This document shows positions 39,414 to 52,563 of a stretch of 64,000 bases of DNA, in pieces. The stretch spans positions 1-64,000 of the forward strand of contig MDYQ01000613.1 in the NCBI GenBank assembly GCA_003024175.1, read 5' to 3'. Every line of letters starts with the position of its first letter. Position 1 is the first letter of the stretch. A model generated the notes under the pieces. The model saw only the letters and a list, made by a program, of their open reading frames with translations. It was not told where the DNA came from and made no database searches. The position numbers were made by a program, and so were the translations under genes. Source of the stretch: Planoprotostelium fungivorum. Its lineage: Eukaryota; Evosea; Variosea; Cavosteliida; Cavosteliaceae.

Positions 39414-41815
39414 TTACTTTGTGTTCTGTCTCCTGGCACACCTCTCGATGAACTTGGTTGGATTGTCCAGATTTCTCTTGGCGTTCGTGTACACGGCTGA
39501 GAACTGAGACAAGTGGGGGGGCAGGCTGCTCTCGAAACACCAGTAGTCGAACCACACATCTGATCATCATCATCATCATCATCATTGATTGATCATCCAT
39601 CATCATGATGATCGGTGTCACACCTTCATCTTTAGAGTGACTCTTGGAGAAGTTGGAGTAGAGGTCTCTGATGCTCTTGGTGTCTGGAGTGGGAAGGATC
39701 TTCTCCACTTGAATGCACGCCTCGAAACATTCTTTCGTCTTTCCTGCCACTCTGAACAGACTGTCACGTTCGTCAGCTCATCATCGTGATGATCATCGTG
39801 ATGATCATGATGATCTGTCACCTCTTGTAAGTGTTTCTAAAGAGTGTGATGTCTCCCAACGAGGCCACATAGAGCAGATATCTGTGATGAATGGGAGAAG
39901 TAGAGGATAGAGCGTTCGATGCATTCTGTTTCACGGGTTTCAGCTAAAAGAGATAAACCCCGTTCACCTTGTAAACCTCTTCGGTGGGGAGACTGTTGTA
40001 GATGCAGTACTCCAACATGGCTATATATAGATCATCTGAGGTTGGATTCTATAATTAGATCAGATGACGTGCGATACCAGCCCACTCACAGCTTTGGTCG
40101 CTTTCATGAACAGCTCCAAAGCCTCTGATTTCTATCTACAATCAGCCGACGAGAAAAATAAAATACAATAAATCATCACCTTGTCGCCTTGGTGTCCCAA
40201 AATAGCTCGGTGAAGTCTCATCCTCCACAAGGCATTCGAGCGGGGCATCAAGCTGGTAGCCTTCTCGGCGGCTATTTTCAGCGTCACTCTTCACTGTTCT
40301 ACTCTCTTCTCATCGCTCACCCTTCTGGTCTCCGTGCTGAACGTAACACTTTAGTAGTGCCTCATCGTAACACTTGGCCGCGACAGCCTCTTCTAATATC
40401 TCGTTGATGACCTACCTCATCAGTTCCTTCTTCCATAAATTTTACCTCCCACCCCTTCGTCTGCACCCATCGATACCAATTGCGAGACGTAAGAGACATA
40501 CAATCTCGGCTTCTCTTCTGGTTTGGCCGCGTTCAGTTGTTCTGTCATGATGAGAAAGACATTCATCAATAAATTCGATCACCTCTATATAATCTATGCT
40601 CTTCGTCAACGTTCAGATCGTCCTTGGGCAGCTGATTCAAGAAGGCAACGTTGGTCGAAAATTTGGTTCTTGCTTCCTTCAATAGAGCATCGATGGCGTA
40701 CTGCATGTCTAAAAGGCGAAACTTCTCCTTCTTCCTCTGTATCTCTCGTCAGAAGAGTCGTGGAAATTTCAGAGGAGAATCGAGGAAAATCCTCTCACCT
40801 TCTCCACGTTCACTTCTGGGTCAGAAAATTCCTTGAATAATTTCAGCGCTTCCAATCGCAGCGTCGGGTCCTCGGGCAGTGCTTCCCGCCATCAGTCACG
40901 TTTCAAATTTCAAATCTCACCCTTGATGGCGTTCTGGTACACGATGAACGCTATACCACCGTTGAAGAGCAGCCTCAATTGCTCCTCCGTCTTTCCTCTG
41001 GCCAATTGATCGGCCCTGACTCCCTCAGTCAATCGGGCAGAGAAGAACAGCTCGTGATGGATGTAAGCCAACCACAGGTCTCTCTGCTTGGGAGCCGCAC
41101 GGATGCCTCGGAGTAAGATGTCTTTCGCTTCTTCTCTCTTTCCAGTCTTTCTGGCCCACTGTGCGTAGTCTCGTAAAGGTCAGTTGAGATGGAGGATGGA
41201 TGTGGATCACCTAGCCAGAATGGTGCGTGTTGGGAGTATTTGCCGATGGCGGATTCAAAGCAAAGACGGACGCTGACCGCGTTAGCTCCCTTCTTGCTGT
41301 GTCTGATGAAGTCTTGCATCCATTCGATATCTGATGATTGGGGATCAGAATGATGATTATGGATCGTGTGGAAGTGGAGGGGGCTCACTGTGGAAGACGT
41401 TGTTGCCGAGTCGATAGATGAGACTGATCTTTCTTCCGATGAATATCTCGAATTTCTTCAGGCCTTCATCTTTGGTACGTGTGGCAGTGTTTTCAAAGGC
41501 CACTGGGTGGGATGAGTCATCGGTAGAATGTTCATGCGCTCACTCTTCTTTCTTCTCTTGGTGATGAGCTTTCTGAGAGTGACACAGTAATCAACATACT
41601 GTCTGAAATCACTTTCGAGCTTGCGCATGTTCCTCAAGTTGTATTCATACTTGCTGATCTTCTCAGTGACAATCTCGATCTCATTCTGACGGGGAGTTAA
41701 TGTTGTGAAATCATTCATTATCACATTCGGCACTCACATCAGATAGACCTTTGTCTCTGATTAAGACGAGATGCTGGACGAAGTCTTCGATGGATCCTCT
41801 CGCTTGATCGGCCAT
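39414..41815 (-). CDS. UTP6: UTP6, U3 snoRNA-associated small-subunit processome protein
   Basis: HAT/TPR-repeat protein of the UTP-B complex needed for 18S rRNA maturation in the nucleolus. Start at 41815 (MADQARGSIEDFVQHLVLIR). Conserved blocks: QNEIEIVTEKISKYEYNLRN, ESDFRQYVDYCVTLRKLITK, FEIFIGRKISLIYRLG, DIEWMQDFIRHSKKGANAVS, ESAIGKYSQHAPFWL, YAQWARKTGKREEAKDILLR with GIRAAPKQRDLWLAYIHHEL, HRAILGHQGDK joined to KSEALELFMKATKA, and the end CARRQNTK. The intron at about 40135-40178 ends in the shared cassette GGCTGATTGTAGATAG. Its stop lies 9 bp from the stop of the converging gene. Confidence 0.85.
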
Positions 41816-42991
41816 CCCTCGAAAATGTGATTTGCGATGATGATCTCAGAAACCTCCAACTACAAACCAAAAAGGAGAATAAAGAAGGACATCTGTATGT
41901 ACACATTTTTATCCTTTCGTCAGCACTGAACCAATCCAGTGGTCTGTTGGACGAGCAGTCGTCGATACGGCGTAAGAGTCTAAGCTAAGATTGTGCGCCT
42001 GTGGCATGAACTCGGAGCTTCCAACGATAGACATTGAGCTGTCCTTCTCACATGTGTTCTCACTGCAGTCGATCGGTGACCTGGTTGGGTACAACTTGCG
42101 AAAACTCTTCAGCGCCGTGTGCAGCTGGCATCATCAGCGATGGTCACCTGCATGAAGGATGTCTGTAACATCTTTGCTTCGTACAACGAGGTGTAGACAC
42201 CGTCTTGTCGAATATAGAATGGCGATGATGAAGATGGATCAAACAGCGGATGTGTTGAGAGAGACCGGGTGAGTAAAGTGTACCCTTTTCCTCAGAAAGG
42301 TGTGCTCTTGCGTGACCCGCGATTTTGCAATGTTACGGTGTTCCCGTACGAATGGCCCGACGGTCTCAGCTCAACCACAAAGCATTGATCGCTGACCAGG
42401 CGCTCTTGTTCGTGGGAAGATCTTCACCAATGCGTTGTGAATACAATGGAATAGGCAAAACAAAGAGAAACCGTTTATACCACAAAGGACTGGTTGCCCT
42501 GACGATATATATTTTCATCCGAATACGCTTTGTCGCGAATGCGCGTTGATATTTTGATGGATGCATCCCCACCTTTGCTTCAGGAGTTGCTTCTCCTCGT
42601 CCGTTTGGCGGCGCCTCTCCGGCATCTGAGTCCTCGAAGAAGGCAGACTTTTCTCTCATCATCAGAGAAGGCCATGAAAAAGCAGATAGGCGAGCGTATC
42701 ATGTTTGTAGCGTAAAGTCGGTCACATCTCATCGGGAGTGAGTAAAGAGTGCCCCTTTTCTGCTGAAAGATATGCTATCACCTTACGCATTTTTTTATTC
42801 TCGACCTCCATCAGGATATCAAATCGCGCCTAATCCGTACGGTAGGGAACGGTAGGGACATCTTATCTGCTCATTCGATCACCTTTCCGCTTCTGTTCCC
42901 ATTTTTCGATACACCTTTGCGTCTTATTCGGTGAATGCCCCGCCGCTCCGTTTGGCGCTCCTCTCGTTCATTCTCTTTCGGTAGCAACAAG
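41816..42991. other. 1.2 kb intergenic region with partial internal duplication
   Basis: Divergent region between UTP6 and the surface-protein gene. No gene recognised. A segment at about 42270-42305 (GAGTAAAGTGTACCC...) recurs at about 42740-42775 (GAGTAAAGAGTGCCC...), and CCGTTTGGCG occurs at about 42601 and 42946, so part of the upstream region seems duplicated. Confidence 0.5.
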
Positions 42992-45714
42992 ATGAGAGCC
43001 GCTCTTTCTCTCTTCGTCTTCTGCGTAGCTCTCTCTCATGCCATTGTGAGTCTCTCCCCCTCCCTCGCCTGCGCCTCATCTTCTTCAGGTCCATGAGATA
43101 TCCTTTACCGTAGTTCCAACGACCGGTTACTTTTCTCCCATCTATGAGGCACATCCACCCGCGCTCTTTGAAGTGAACTCTGAGAGCGCTTCAGGTCCAA
43201 TCTTCACTACAAGCTTCTGCGATGGGCGGCCCTCGTATGAAAATCCCATCACCTGTTCCACCTATCAGGTCGTGGTAGGCGTTCTCGGTACCCAGGCTTT
43301 CGTTTCCTCTGACGCTATGAACATCACTGTGATCCAGTCAGGTGAACCCATCATGTCGAACCGAATCAATTCCACTCCCTCGTCATGCAGCTTGATCAGA
43401 CTGACCAGAGTAGATATCGTTCAAGTCACACTTGGTCAGACCTACACCTCCTTGAATGAGACCAGCTACGTATTCTCCGCCGATGTTCCGTACATCTATA
43501 CCCTCACTGTTCCAGGCTCTGGCACCTCCTTCCCTTATCCTGTTGGGTTCAGCAGCAGCATTAACGTGGCTGCCAACGTCACATTGACCACCACGGGCTC
43601 ACGTGAACATTTGAATCTGTAGGTCCGCTGACCTTGACATCAGTCTTCCCGCTGTACGCCACAACCTATCCTCAGACGTATTCTGTGGAACTAGCTGGCT
43701 TCTACGGTTCCTACTTTATGTACGAAGGAGGGACGTATTATGCCAACGCCATGATCTGCTCTTCACGAGATGCCGTAGTGCTCGTGGATAGGTCTCGATC
43801 TAACCCCAACTTCAACGTGAGGGATTGTCATCGTCGTGTGTACTCAAAGGTTCAGTCTGTGCGCGCTCAGTCCTGCTATTCTTACCTCAATTTCGGCAAT
43901 GGCGCCTACAATGCCACAGTCATCTCCACTGAGACACCCGCCACGCTGAACGTGTCCACGTCGGGTAACTATACTGCCACCTGCCAGACGTACGGGACCT
44001 CTGTCGACCACTATGCTCTCGTCAAGTTGGTCAACACGGATGCCACTTCTATGGGGGGTTTCATCAACAGTCAAAATATCTATTCTCAAAATGCATCGTT
44101 CGACGCCGTATACAACTGCTACTCGAAGAATTCGATCGATCTGTCCATTGTTGTCAACGGACCATGTGAGATATCGATCACACGTGATGCGACGTCTCAC
44201 TTCAAACAGACACACCCATCAGCATCAATGCTTCCAACGAACAATTGAACGTTCAGACGGGCTTCTACCAAATCGATATTTCCGCTGGCATCATCAGTGG
44301 TCCATTCAGCAATGATAGGCTGATACCACGATACGGAGAACAGAGCTGGTGAGAGATTCGAAGCGTCGCGGCTCCCTCTGATCGCGCCGCAGCTCCACGG
44401 AAAAGTCTTTCAACTATTTCGGTTCCATCAGCTATGGCACCTTCGATTGTGAGTCTCTGCATCACCTTGTGCACTTGAATTGACCGGACGCCAGTGTGTT
44501 ACACGGTCACTGAAAACTCTACTTATGATGTTCCCGCCATCAACAGTGCCTTCGTTATTCAGCCACCTCAGGGTTACTGCATCAGAAGTGATGGCATTCC
44601 TAGCAACTCGTCCAACACTGTCTCTCTGATGTCGAGCGAGTCCTCTACCTTCTTCTACGAAGACGACAGCACGAACCTGTTCACTCTAACTTGCAGCACA
44701 GACATCTTACACGTACAACTGGATATCCACCAACCGATGACAATCAACTTCACTCTCGGTCAGTGGCATCATCTGCATTCAGTCCACTGACAGAACGACA
44801 GTTCCCATCACAGGACAAGGAGTGTACGGAAAGAACTACAACGTGGACGGTCTCCTCATCCTTCAGTACCCTCCCCTGACAGCCTCCGCTGGCATGTTTT
44901 CAGTCAACGTCACCGAATCGGCCACGGCTCTCCTTCCTGTCCCGAGTTCACAAATGTTTTTCAAGAGGACAGTATCATCCCCTTTTGGATTCTCGAGCAG
45001 CAGCAGCAGCGTGCAGAGCAACACCTCCCCACTGTATCAGTTCATCGTGATGGTGAGGGGACAAGGACAGATGACGACCGATTTGGGCACCAGTGAGTCA
45101 TCGTGAGAAGATTTAGACGTGACGGAAGATCAGGTGATGGACTGAACGTCGGCTACGACACCACCTACAGCCTCTATCCTTCTTCCACCAGCACGTCTTC
45201 GACCGAGTCGAGCAGCTCTACCAGCTCCACTAGCTCAGAAGAATCTACCAGCTCCACAGACTCTACCAGCTCCACTAGCTCCGATGAATCTACCAGCTCC
45301 ACTAGCTCCACAGACTCTATCAGCTCCACCTTTGATTCTTCTACCAGCTCTACCACATCCGAGACCAGCTCCACCGTCTATGAAGAGTCTACCAGCTCTG
45401 AGGACTCATCGACCACATCTCCCTCCACCTCCGCTGTCAGCTCTACCAGCTCCACTAGTTCCGTACAGTCTACCAGCTCCACTACTTCTACCAGCTCTAC
45501 CAGCTCCACTACTTCTACCAGCTCTACTGTCGTGTCATCGTCAGAGAGTGAAGAGGATGCCACAAACTCATCCAGTGCAGACACCACGACATCTACCTCT
45601 GTGTCTGTCACAGACACTTCTGTGATACTCACAAACAACATCTCGAGTGACAGCTGTATGGTCAAGGCATCTGTCCTCTCTGTGGTCGTTATGGTTCTCT
45701 TTTCTCTCTACTGA
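42992..45714 (+). CDS. GPI-anchored secreted surface protein with Ser/Thr-rich stalk
   Basis: Start at 42992 with a clear signal peptide (MRAALSLFVFCVALSHAI). An ectodomain of about 600 residues follows, rich in Asn-x-Ser/Thr sequons, Cys and beta-prone stretches (VHEISFTVVPTTGYFSPIYE; ATTYPQTYSVELAGFYGSYF; QPPQGYCIRSDGIPSNSSNT; YQFIVMVRGQGQ), then a stalk of about 120 residues almost entirely Ser/Thr with periodic Glu/Asp. It ends SDSCMVKASVLSVVVMVLFS-LY, a hydrophobic tail without basic stop, typical of a GPI signal with the attachment site near SSDS. No named adhesin domain recognised. Likely a coat, cell-contact or cyst-wall protein. About five introns. Confidence 0.8.
45196..45533 (+). 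repeat. Coding Ser/Thr minisatellite in the surface-protein stalk
   Basis: Degenerate 9 bp units of the type ACCAGCTCC/ACTAGCTCC separated by GAATCT or GACTCT, encoding STSST/SSTDS-like runs. Unit number is likely to vary between strains. Confidence 0.75.
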
Positions 45715-46103
45715 GAATATAGAGCCTCAGCTTGCTACCGCGACGTAGTAGGAGATAAACGAAAAGTACATATCTCTCTTTTGTCTGATGTCGTCTTATG
45801 ATTCTGCCACTCAACCGGACCTTCAGCCCAGTCAGCACCAACTACGATGGGTCATAGCGAACCAGTCACTAATTGTTCGGGCTCGATGACATAACATGAT
45901 CATTAGATGTCATCATCTCCCGATCATCATCGGACCATCACAAGAACGACCTGCAGTCATATGATACAAGTCCAAACAGTTATAGACAAAGAAACGGATG
46001 AAGAAGAAGACAGCCTCTAGCTCTACGTGATTCAATCTACACCGACCCGTGACATCAACGTGAAAACCCACCAGCAGAGGAGAATAAAACAAAATAAAAT
46101 CTT
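45715..46103. other. 3' flanks of surface-protein and Raptor genes
   Basis: 389 bp between converging stops. A minus-strand open frame (LNHVELEAVFFFIRFFVYNC) begins after a possible acceptor near 46035 and could be an alternative last exon of Raptor, because TTTTATTTTGTTTTATT after the Raptor stop resembles the intron core seen elsewhere. Confidence 0.4.
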
Positions 46104-49100
46104 TTACATCTTCATTTTTTGATTCGAATAGTTGGCAGAGTAGAGAGACACGAGCGAGTCTGTCGATCCACCCGCCAAAACTGTCGACAGAGAGTGAAAT
46201 TGTAGACAAGACACCGGCCCAATTCTCTGTCCCAAAAACCCATCATGGTATCGGATCTCGTTCATCTCCTCTCCGTTGAAGTTGTAGATCTATGACGTCA
46301 TCAGTCCCACCGATTCTCCACGGATGCTCCACGATCTTCCCACCTTGATCTTCTGAGAGGAAGAGCCGCAGGCCAGAACGGGCGTGTGGCGGTGAACTGC
46401 GATGGCTGACATGTTCGAAGTGAAAGGATGAAAATTCTTGGAAGAGGAGACGGGTTGGGACATGTCCCAAAATCTGACGTCACCAGCCGTGGAGCCAGAT
46501 ATAACTCTCTTGCTGCTGCCTCTCATCTCTACTCCCAACACCCATTCTCTGTGTTCTGATAGTGTCATGACCGTACTGTACGTACGTCAGGATGCGAACG
46601 GATGATCACGTGACATCTCATCGTGATGTATGATGTCATATGTGATATCATGAAGTAGTAGTGTCACCCGTATCTTCCAGGAGTCCTGGCATCATAGACT
46701 CTAATAGATCCATCTCCAAATCCAGCGATGACAGCCCCGGTGTCAGAGTTTGACGTCTGTTGAAAAGCGTGAGGACCGAAATTTCGATGGAATCTCTCAC
46801 CAGGGTGGTGACGCAGCTGTCCGAGCCAGTGACGATGTCTTGAACGAGAGCCTCCTTGTCCATGTCCCACAGACGAATGACATTGGTATCACCCGATGCA
46901 AACTGAAGAACGATGAGTCCACGTCACACTTGATGATGATCGGCATGTCAAGATGATCATCAGATCATCATGATCTTCATCATCGTCTCGTGATCAGCGA
47001 TCATGATCATGATGGAGATGATCTCTGATCGTGATCGCCATGACAGAGAAAGTTGGACGATGAGACGAGAACAAAGGAAGATGACCCACCAGATGACATC
47101 TTGATTGCTGCCAGTGTGTGACGAGACCGGCACCCCTTCCGCTGGGAATGAGAGAAGGGATAGCCTTCCAGGCTGTCACCAACTTTGGCTCTATTCGATC
47201 GTGGATACCCGACCCATTCGGCTCATCGTATCCACTCCAGATGCGAATGATTCCGTCATCTACAATGGATGTCAGACATCCTTCACATTGAACGTGATGA
47301 TCGATCGACGATCATCGATCATCATCGATCATCATCGATCATGATCATCATCGATCGTCATCGATCATGATCATCACATCACCTGATCCTATCAACAGCA
47401 GCGTGTTATCCGTCTCGTTCATCAGATTCATACTGGTCGTTCTCGCAAGCACTTCCTGAGACGGCCCCGACACGTTTCTGAACCTCGAAATCCTCACGGC
47501 CGCCTCCCTACCTCGATCAGTATGACGTCATCACACGTCATCACCTGTCCCACACTGCAATACCGTCTCGATCGTCCGCAATCAAAATCGTAGGCTCGAA
47601 AGTGTGAAGTAAAACGCGCGTTGTAGATTCGGACACGTCCATCACGGCCACCTGATCCAAACGGATGTGAACCACCTTCTCAGAATTTTCCTCGAAATGT
47701 ACCGCTACCCTTCTCAGAATTTTCTCCGTCGACGGAATATGACTCACAGGTCCTGAGGTTCTGCTTGATCGTATCATTCCTCCTCTTCCTCCATATCTTC
47801 TCTGCGTGGTGGTCGTCCGGTCTCTGTGCACTTCTGATGGGGCCGGCGAAATATTCACAACTCCACTCGTAATAGACTGATTGTAGTTCGACGTATTCCA
47901 CCGGATCTTCCTCGTGTGATTCAGCCATCGCTCTCAGATCCGCGTGAGAATGGTTCTGGAGGAGGTCACGTGACCGTTGTAGATCGATGACGTCACACCT
48001 TGCTGAGAGGGGACAGCAGAGCGGATGCAGCCGCGGCGAGTATGTGGGAAGGAGAGTTCGGAAGGTTGTGAGAAGGTGTCGTCACTTGTGATTCTCTGCC
48101 GGAAGAGGGTGGAGAATCGCTGGGAGGTCTCGTGTTGGTGGCAGAGGAAGAGAGTAGACCCAAGAGAGGCTTCTTACGTGTGCTGCTGGTGAGAGCCTTG
48201 CGAGAGCTGTTGGAGCCACGCAGGGCTGTGAAAAGTCACGGAGATGTCGTGGAAAATTGGGGGAGAATTCGAGGCTCACGGGGTAAGGGTATCGTCTCGT
48301 TGTAGAAGGATGGATTGATCATTTTGACGACGCTCTCTGCCATGGAAGATACTTCCGGGTGAGGGTCAGATATCATCGATGTGATCACCTGTCACCATCA
48401 TCATCATCATCATCTCATCATCACCATCATGATCATGATCGATGACTCACCTTCCATAACATAGGAAAGACACTGGCAGGTTGATTGTTATCGTTCGATC
48501 TCTCCTCCTCTTCTCTTCCCTTCTTCTTCTCTCCTCCATCAGCCACCTGTTTCATCAATCTCCTCTCACGTTCGAAAACGAATCAATCTACACACTTGTC
48601 TGAATTGTGACTCGTAACATCTGACCAATCTGGACAATGAGATGACTAATTCCTTTCGGACCATTGGACTCGCATCTTCAGTAACGATGGGCAGGGTGAT
48701 GCCGATGTTTAATTCTATGGAACTACGTGCCTCGTCCTTCTCTGAACCACCTGCTCCACGTCACGATGACGAATGATGACGTCATCACCTATAAATAGAC
48801 CCAGGGAGAAAACGGCGGCGGCTCGGACTTCGGGGACGGGGTCGGTCAGTACGGCGCAGAGTTTCTCGTGGGCGTTGGAGTGGACTGCAAAAGTCTTTGC
48901 CTCTTCGAAGGATTCCCACAGTTTTCCCATGCAGAGAACGGCCCATCTATCGGAGATGAGACGAGGTGACACGTTGTGATGATGATGAATGATGCTGCGA
49001 TCGATGATGTGATGATATGAAGATATGATGATGTGATGATGTGATGATGTGATGATGTGATGATGTGATGATGTGATGATGTGATGATGTGATGATGTGA

Positions 49101-51651
49101 TGATGTGATGATGTGATGATGTGATGAATTGATGTCATGATGATGTGATGTAATGTGATTGATGAGATGATGAATGACATGGTGTAATGTTCACCTTCTC
49201 ATCATAGGATCAGGGTCGTTGAGTAATAGATTACACTGGGTCAACAGACCCCCCTCGAGACATGCACTCTGTCCCGGTCTACAATTGTTCGTCACCACCG
49301 ACAGAATAAAAGCCGCCTGCACTCTCTGCGACGCCTGCACCATGTCGGCTCGTTGTAGATGCAAAATAAATCGAAATAAAATCCACTCACCGCCGAGCTG
49401 GAGGACAGTTCTTTGATAAAGTAAGAGTGACCGTTATCCTTCACCAGATCCAATTGACAAGACTTGTCTAGCGCCAGAATCTTCGCCCAAATGAACACCA
49501 ATACCTTCCTCAATTCGGTATCTACAACTTGCAGTAATTTGAGAACGTAAGGAAAGATTCCGACCGACAGAGCCTACAGCAGTGAGTGACGTCACGATGA
49601 TGGATGATGATGTCATCATGATGAATGATGATGTCACTATGATGAATGATGACGTCATCATCTTGACTCACCAGATTGACGGCCCACGATCCCAGATCCA
49701 AGAAGTCAGCGAGCAAGATGAGTGCTCTCAATCTGTGCGCCTGAGCCAATAAGACTTGGAGGACGATGGGAAGCTGTCCGGGAGCTTCCTTCTTCTCTGA
49801 GGCAGATTTGATCCAGATCTGGTGGAGCGTCAGTCTACAACGAGACGAGATTCGTCACCTCGAAGGCTGTGAGCTGCTCGGAGAAGAAGGGGAGGGGTGA
49901 GTATTCTATATTTGGATTCTCTAGCATGGCCGGAAGCTGAGCCAGACAATTGTCCACCGCCAGATCCCAAGCTTCCCACATCGGGTGCTATAAATAGATC
50001 AGTACAGTGTGTACAGTGGGTCGTCTCAGATAAACCCTAAAACCGCTGTACGAGACTCACTTGATGCGTGGGAGGAAGTTTGGGGTGAGATATCGGTGTG
50101 CAATTCAGTGATTTCAAAACTCTCTCGGCCAACAAAAAGTTTCGAAAGACATTTGCCACCAGCAGATCCTGTCTGAATAACTTTTGAAACACGTCTGTGA
50201 TCTTCAGTCCCACGAGTCGAAATATCAGTGAAAACTCGTCACCTCTGGGCAGTACGTTCCAACCGATGGTGTCGGTGATAGCCGTAAAGACCCAATTTAA
50301 TTCTCCGAGGGGTGTCTTTCTGTCGGCTAATTTTCCGGGGATGCGATCGAGCATGTCGTGTGTGATGGGTTTTGCGATCAGAGAATTCGAGCAGAACCAT
50401 CTATCTACAATCAGCCAATGAATAAACACAAGAGACAGATGAAAGGAGGGAGGACGGACGTGTATGGATATCGTGCGGGAGAGGAAGAATGAAATAAAAC
50501 GAAATAAAACCTCAGTGCCATCTTGATGGGAGTCAGTAGACAGGCAGTGAAAACGTCTGCAGGTAGTTCTGGACTCATGGGAAGTAGATCTTCTGCACCG
50601 CAAGAGGCCAAGAGAATGAAATCCTTCATTGGAGCACTCTCTGAGGACACTTTGCCTTGACCTTTTTCTCCCGTCAGATGTGTATCGTCAACCGTGATGA
50701 TGATCGTGATGATGATCGTGATGATGCACGATGGTGAAAGGCCATCGAGATGGATGTCACGATGATGAGTGATCGTGGTCGTGATGACGATTTTGATTCT
50801 CAAACTCACTGGCAGCTGCATCTTTCTCCCTCTGCTCTGCGAACGTCAAGAACCAATTGACGATCAGCCCCGCGTAATTGCAGTCGAACACCTGCCATCA
50901 CCATCAGTCTCCCCTTCACCTGCCTCCTCTCACGTAAATCGATGGGCAGCCAAGCCACGACTGCAGATCGTAGATGGACAGTGGAATGTACTGCGTGAAG
51001 TTCTTGTTGAAGAACCAGATCTCTCCACTGTGCGTTGGTTTGGGCACACCGTGGCCGTTGTAGTGGAAGAGAACTCTCTCATCCTTGGCGTTCTTCCTCT
51101 CCGACTGACACATCTTCTTTGCATTCTCTGATGTGGGGTCCAATGCGATCTTGTGGCGGGCCCGGGGCTGGAGGCGCTCGTAACCGGCTTGAAGTGCCTT
51201 TCCGATGTTCTCCAATGCTTTGGACGGTTGACTCTTGAATGGATCTGATGCGGTGAGTAAATGGTGATGATAGTGATATGATATATGACATTTTGGATGG
51301 AGATGCACAGATGGATAGAGGGAATGATGAAAGAAGAGGTGATGATGGAGATCACCTATCCAACATTCGAGACGGGCACAAGGATCGGGTTTGACGACGT
51401 CGGGAGGGTCGGTTCCGATATTGAGACAGTAGACCATGGCAACACTGACCGTCTTCATCTGTGACGCTTGAGTGTGCCCGTTTAACCGATTTGTGATGCG
51501 GCCTCACCCTCTCGTTCATCCTCCACTTGACGATCTTCTTCTGGCCACTCGTTGGATTACCATTCGAGCGGTGTCTGGGCTCAGTCAAAGACAGCCGCTC
51601 GTTCGATTCATTTCTGTGCTGATGCTCAGTCATTTCTCCTGTACATTCCAA
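46104..51651 (-). CDS. Raptor, regulatory subunit of TOR complex 1
   Basis: Scaffold that binds TOR and presents TORC1 substrates. Exon 1 (start 51651 or 51633) gives [12 protein letters not shown] joined to [15 protein letters not shown] and [18 protein letters not shown], the diagnostic start of the RNC domain. Then [39 protein letters not shown] joined to [14 protein letters not shown] (caspase-like fold, where the Cys is kept), [40 protein letters not shown] and [18 protein letters not shown]. The middle has HEAT-type repeats; the C-terminal part is a WD40 propeller ([54 protein letters not shown]). More than 15 introns, one ending in the shared GGCTGATTGTAGATAG cassette. Ends at 46104, or beyond if a further exon is used. 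Confidence 0.92.
49026..49126. repeat. 8 bp (ATGATGTG)n microsatellite, intron of Raptor
   Basis: About twelve near-perfect units of ATGATGTG between coding exons, with looser GATGATGAT sequence either side (48975-49170). Confidence 0.85.
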
Positions 51652-52563
51652 TGTTGCCCAATGTCCATCAATTTGATATCTCTTCTCGATATCCCTTCCC
51701 TCTCCTTTTAGAGGTAATCACCTCCCATGTGCGCACGGAAATGATACGGCGCGTTGTAGTTACAACTACAACGAGACAATCTGCAGTGGGAGATCATTCA
51801 GAAAAGGGACAGAACAAGGTGAGCCCACTCTTCACATCCACTCTCACATCCTCCACGTTGTATGATGGATAACATACTTTTTTCTGGAATCATGACAGTA
51901 AAAAAATATAGAACATCTAAGGGTCTGAAAACACTACCATCGATAGAAACAAAGTTTCATCTTCACACACGTATTGATTCTTTGTTAGGTGTGTGCTCGT
52001 GAAGCTTCCTCTTCTATCTCTCTTAAAGGATGAACAACTTAACTGATCTCTTGTGATGTTTTTACTCAGAGCTTTTTAACCCTGAACATCCATCTTCTCC
52101 ACTACCATTCATCTGGATCACATTCTCATCCGTTTCTCAGGATCTATTTTTTTTTCTTCTAGGCTGCCAGCCGTCGCTAATGGGTAAGCTCCTCTCCATT
52201 CTTCATCTCTTCTCCTCCTCTTTCCTGATGAATTCAATCAAATTTACCTTTGGACTCCTTTGTATACGGGTCAGCCCCCGTAGATGATAGTAACCTTTCT
52301 CTGAAGAATGCATCACGAACATGATAGACGATGACGTTCAACTTCTCATCCTCTTATAGGTACATCCTTTCTGGCAATACATTGTGTATATAAAAGACTG
52401 TAGATCATCTTTGTTGCTTCATGTTCTCTCTTTCTTCTGATCAAGTCCCTCTCTTGTCGTGTCTTCATCTATCCATGTTACCATGTTTGTCCTTAGATGA
52501 GATCATCTCAAGAGTTTCTTCTTTAGAAGACAAGGTGATGGACTCCATTCACTCGTGCTGTAT
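51652..52563. other. 0.9 kb region between Raptor start and crystallin-type gene; no gene assigned
   Basis: Plus-strand pyrimidine-rich stretches, an acceptor/donor-like pair around 52165-52187 and a TATATAAAA at about 52388 are visible. Two sub-segments (52030-52090 and 52225-52310) contain TGATGA- and CTGA-like words that could suggest C/D snoRNAs, but the boxes and terminal stems do not fit well. Otherwise nothing. Confidence 0.35.

Noticed and set aside
48970-49180. His/Ile-rich frame across the ATGATGTG repeat
   Set aside because: The repeat gives open frames by chance in several phases and lies in a Raptor intron.
52020-52320. Possible C/D box snoRNAs
   Set aside because: TGATGA- and CTGA-like words are present, but box spacing and terminal stems do not fit, and no guide match could be tested.
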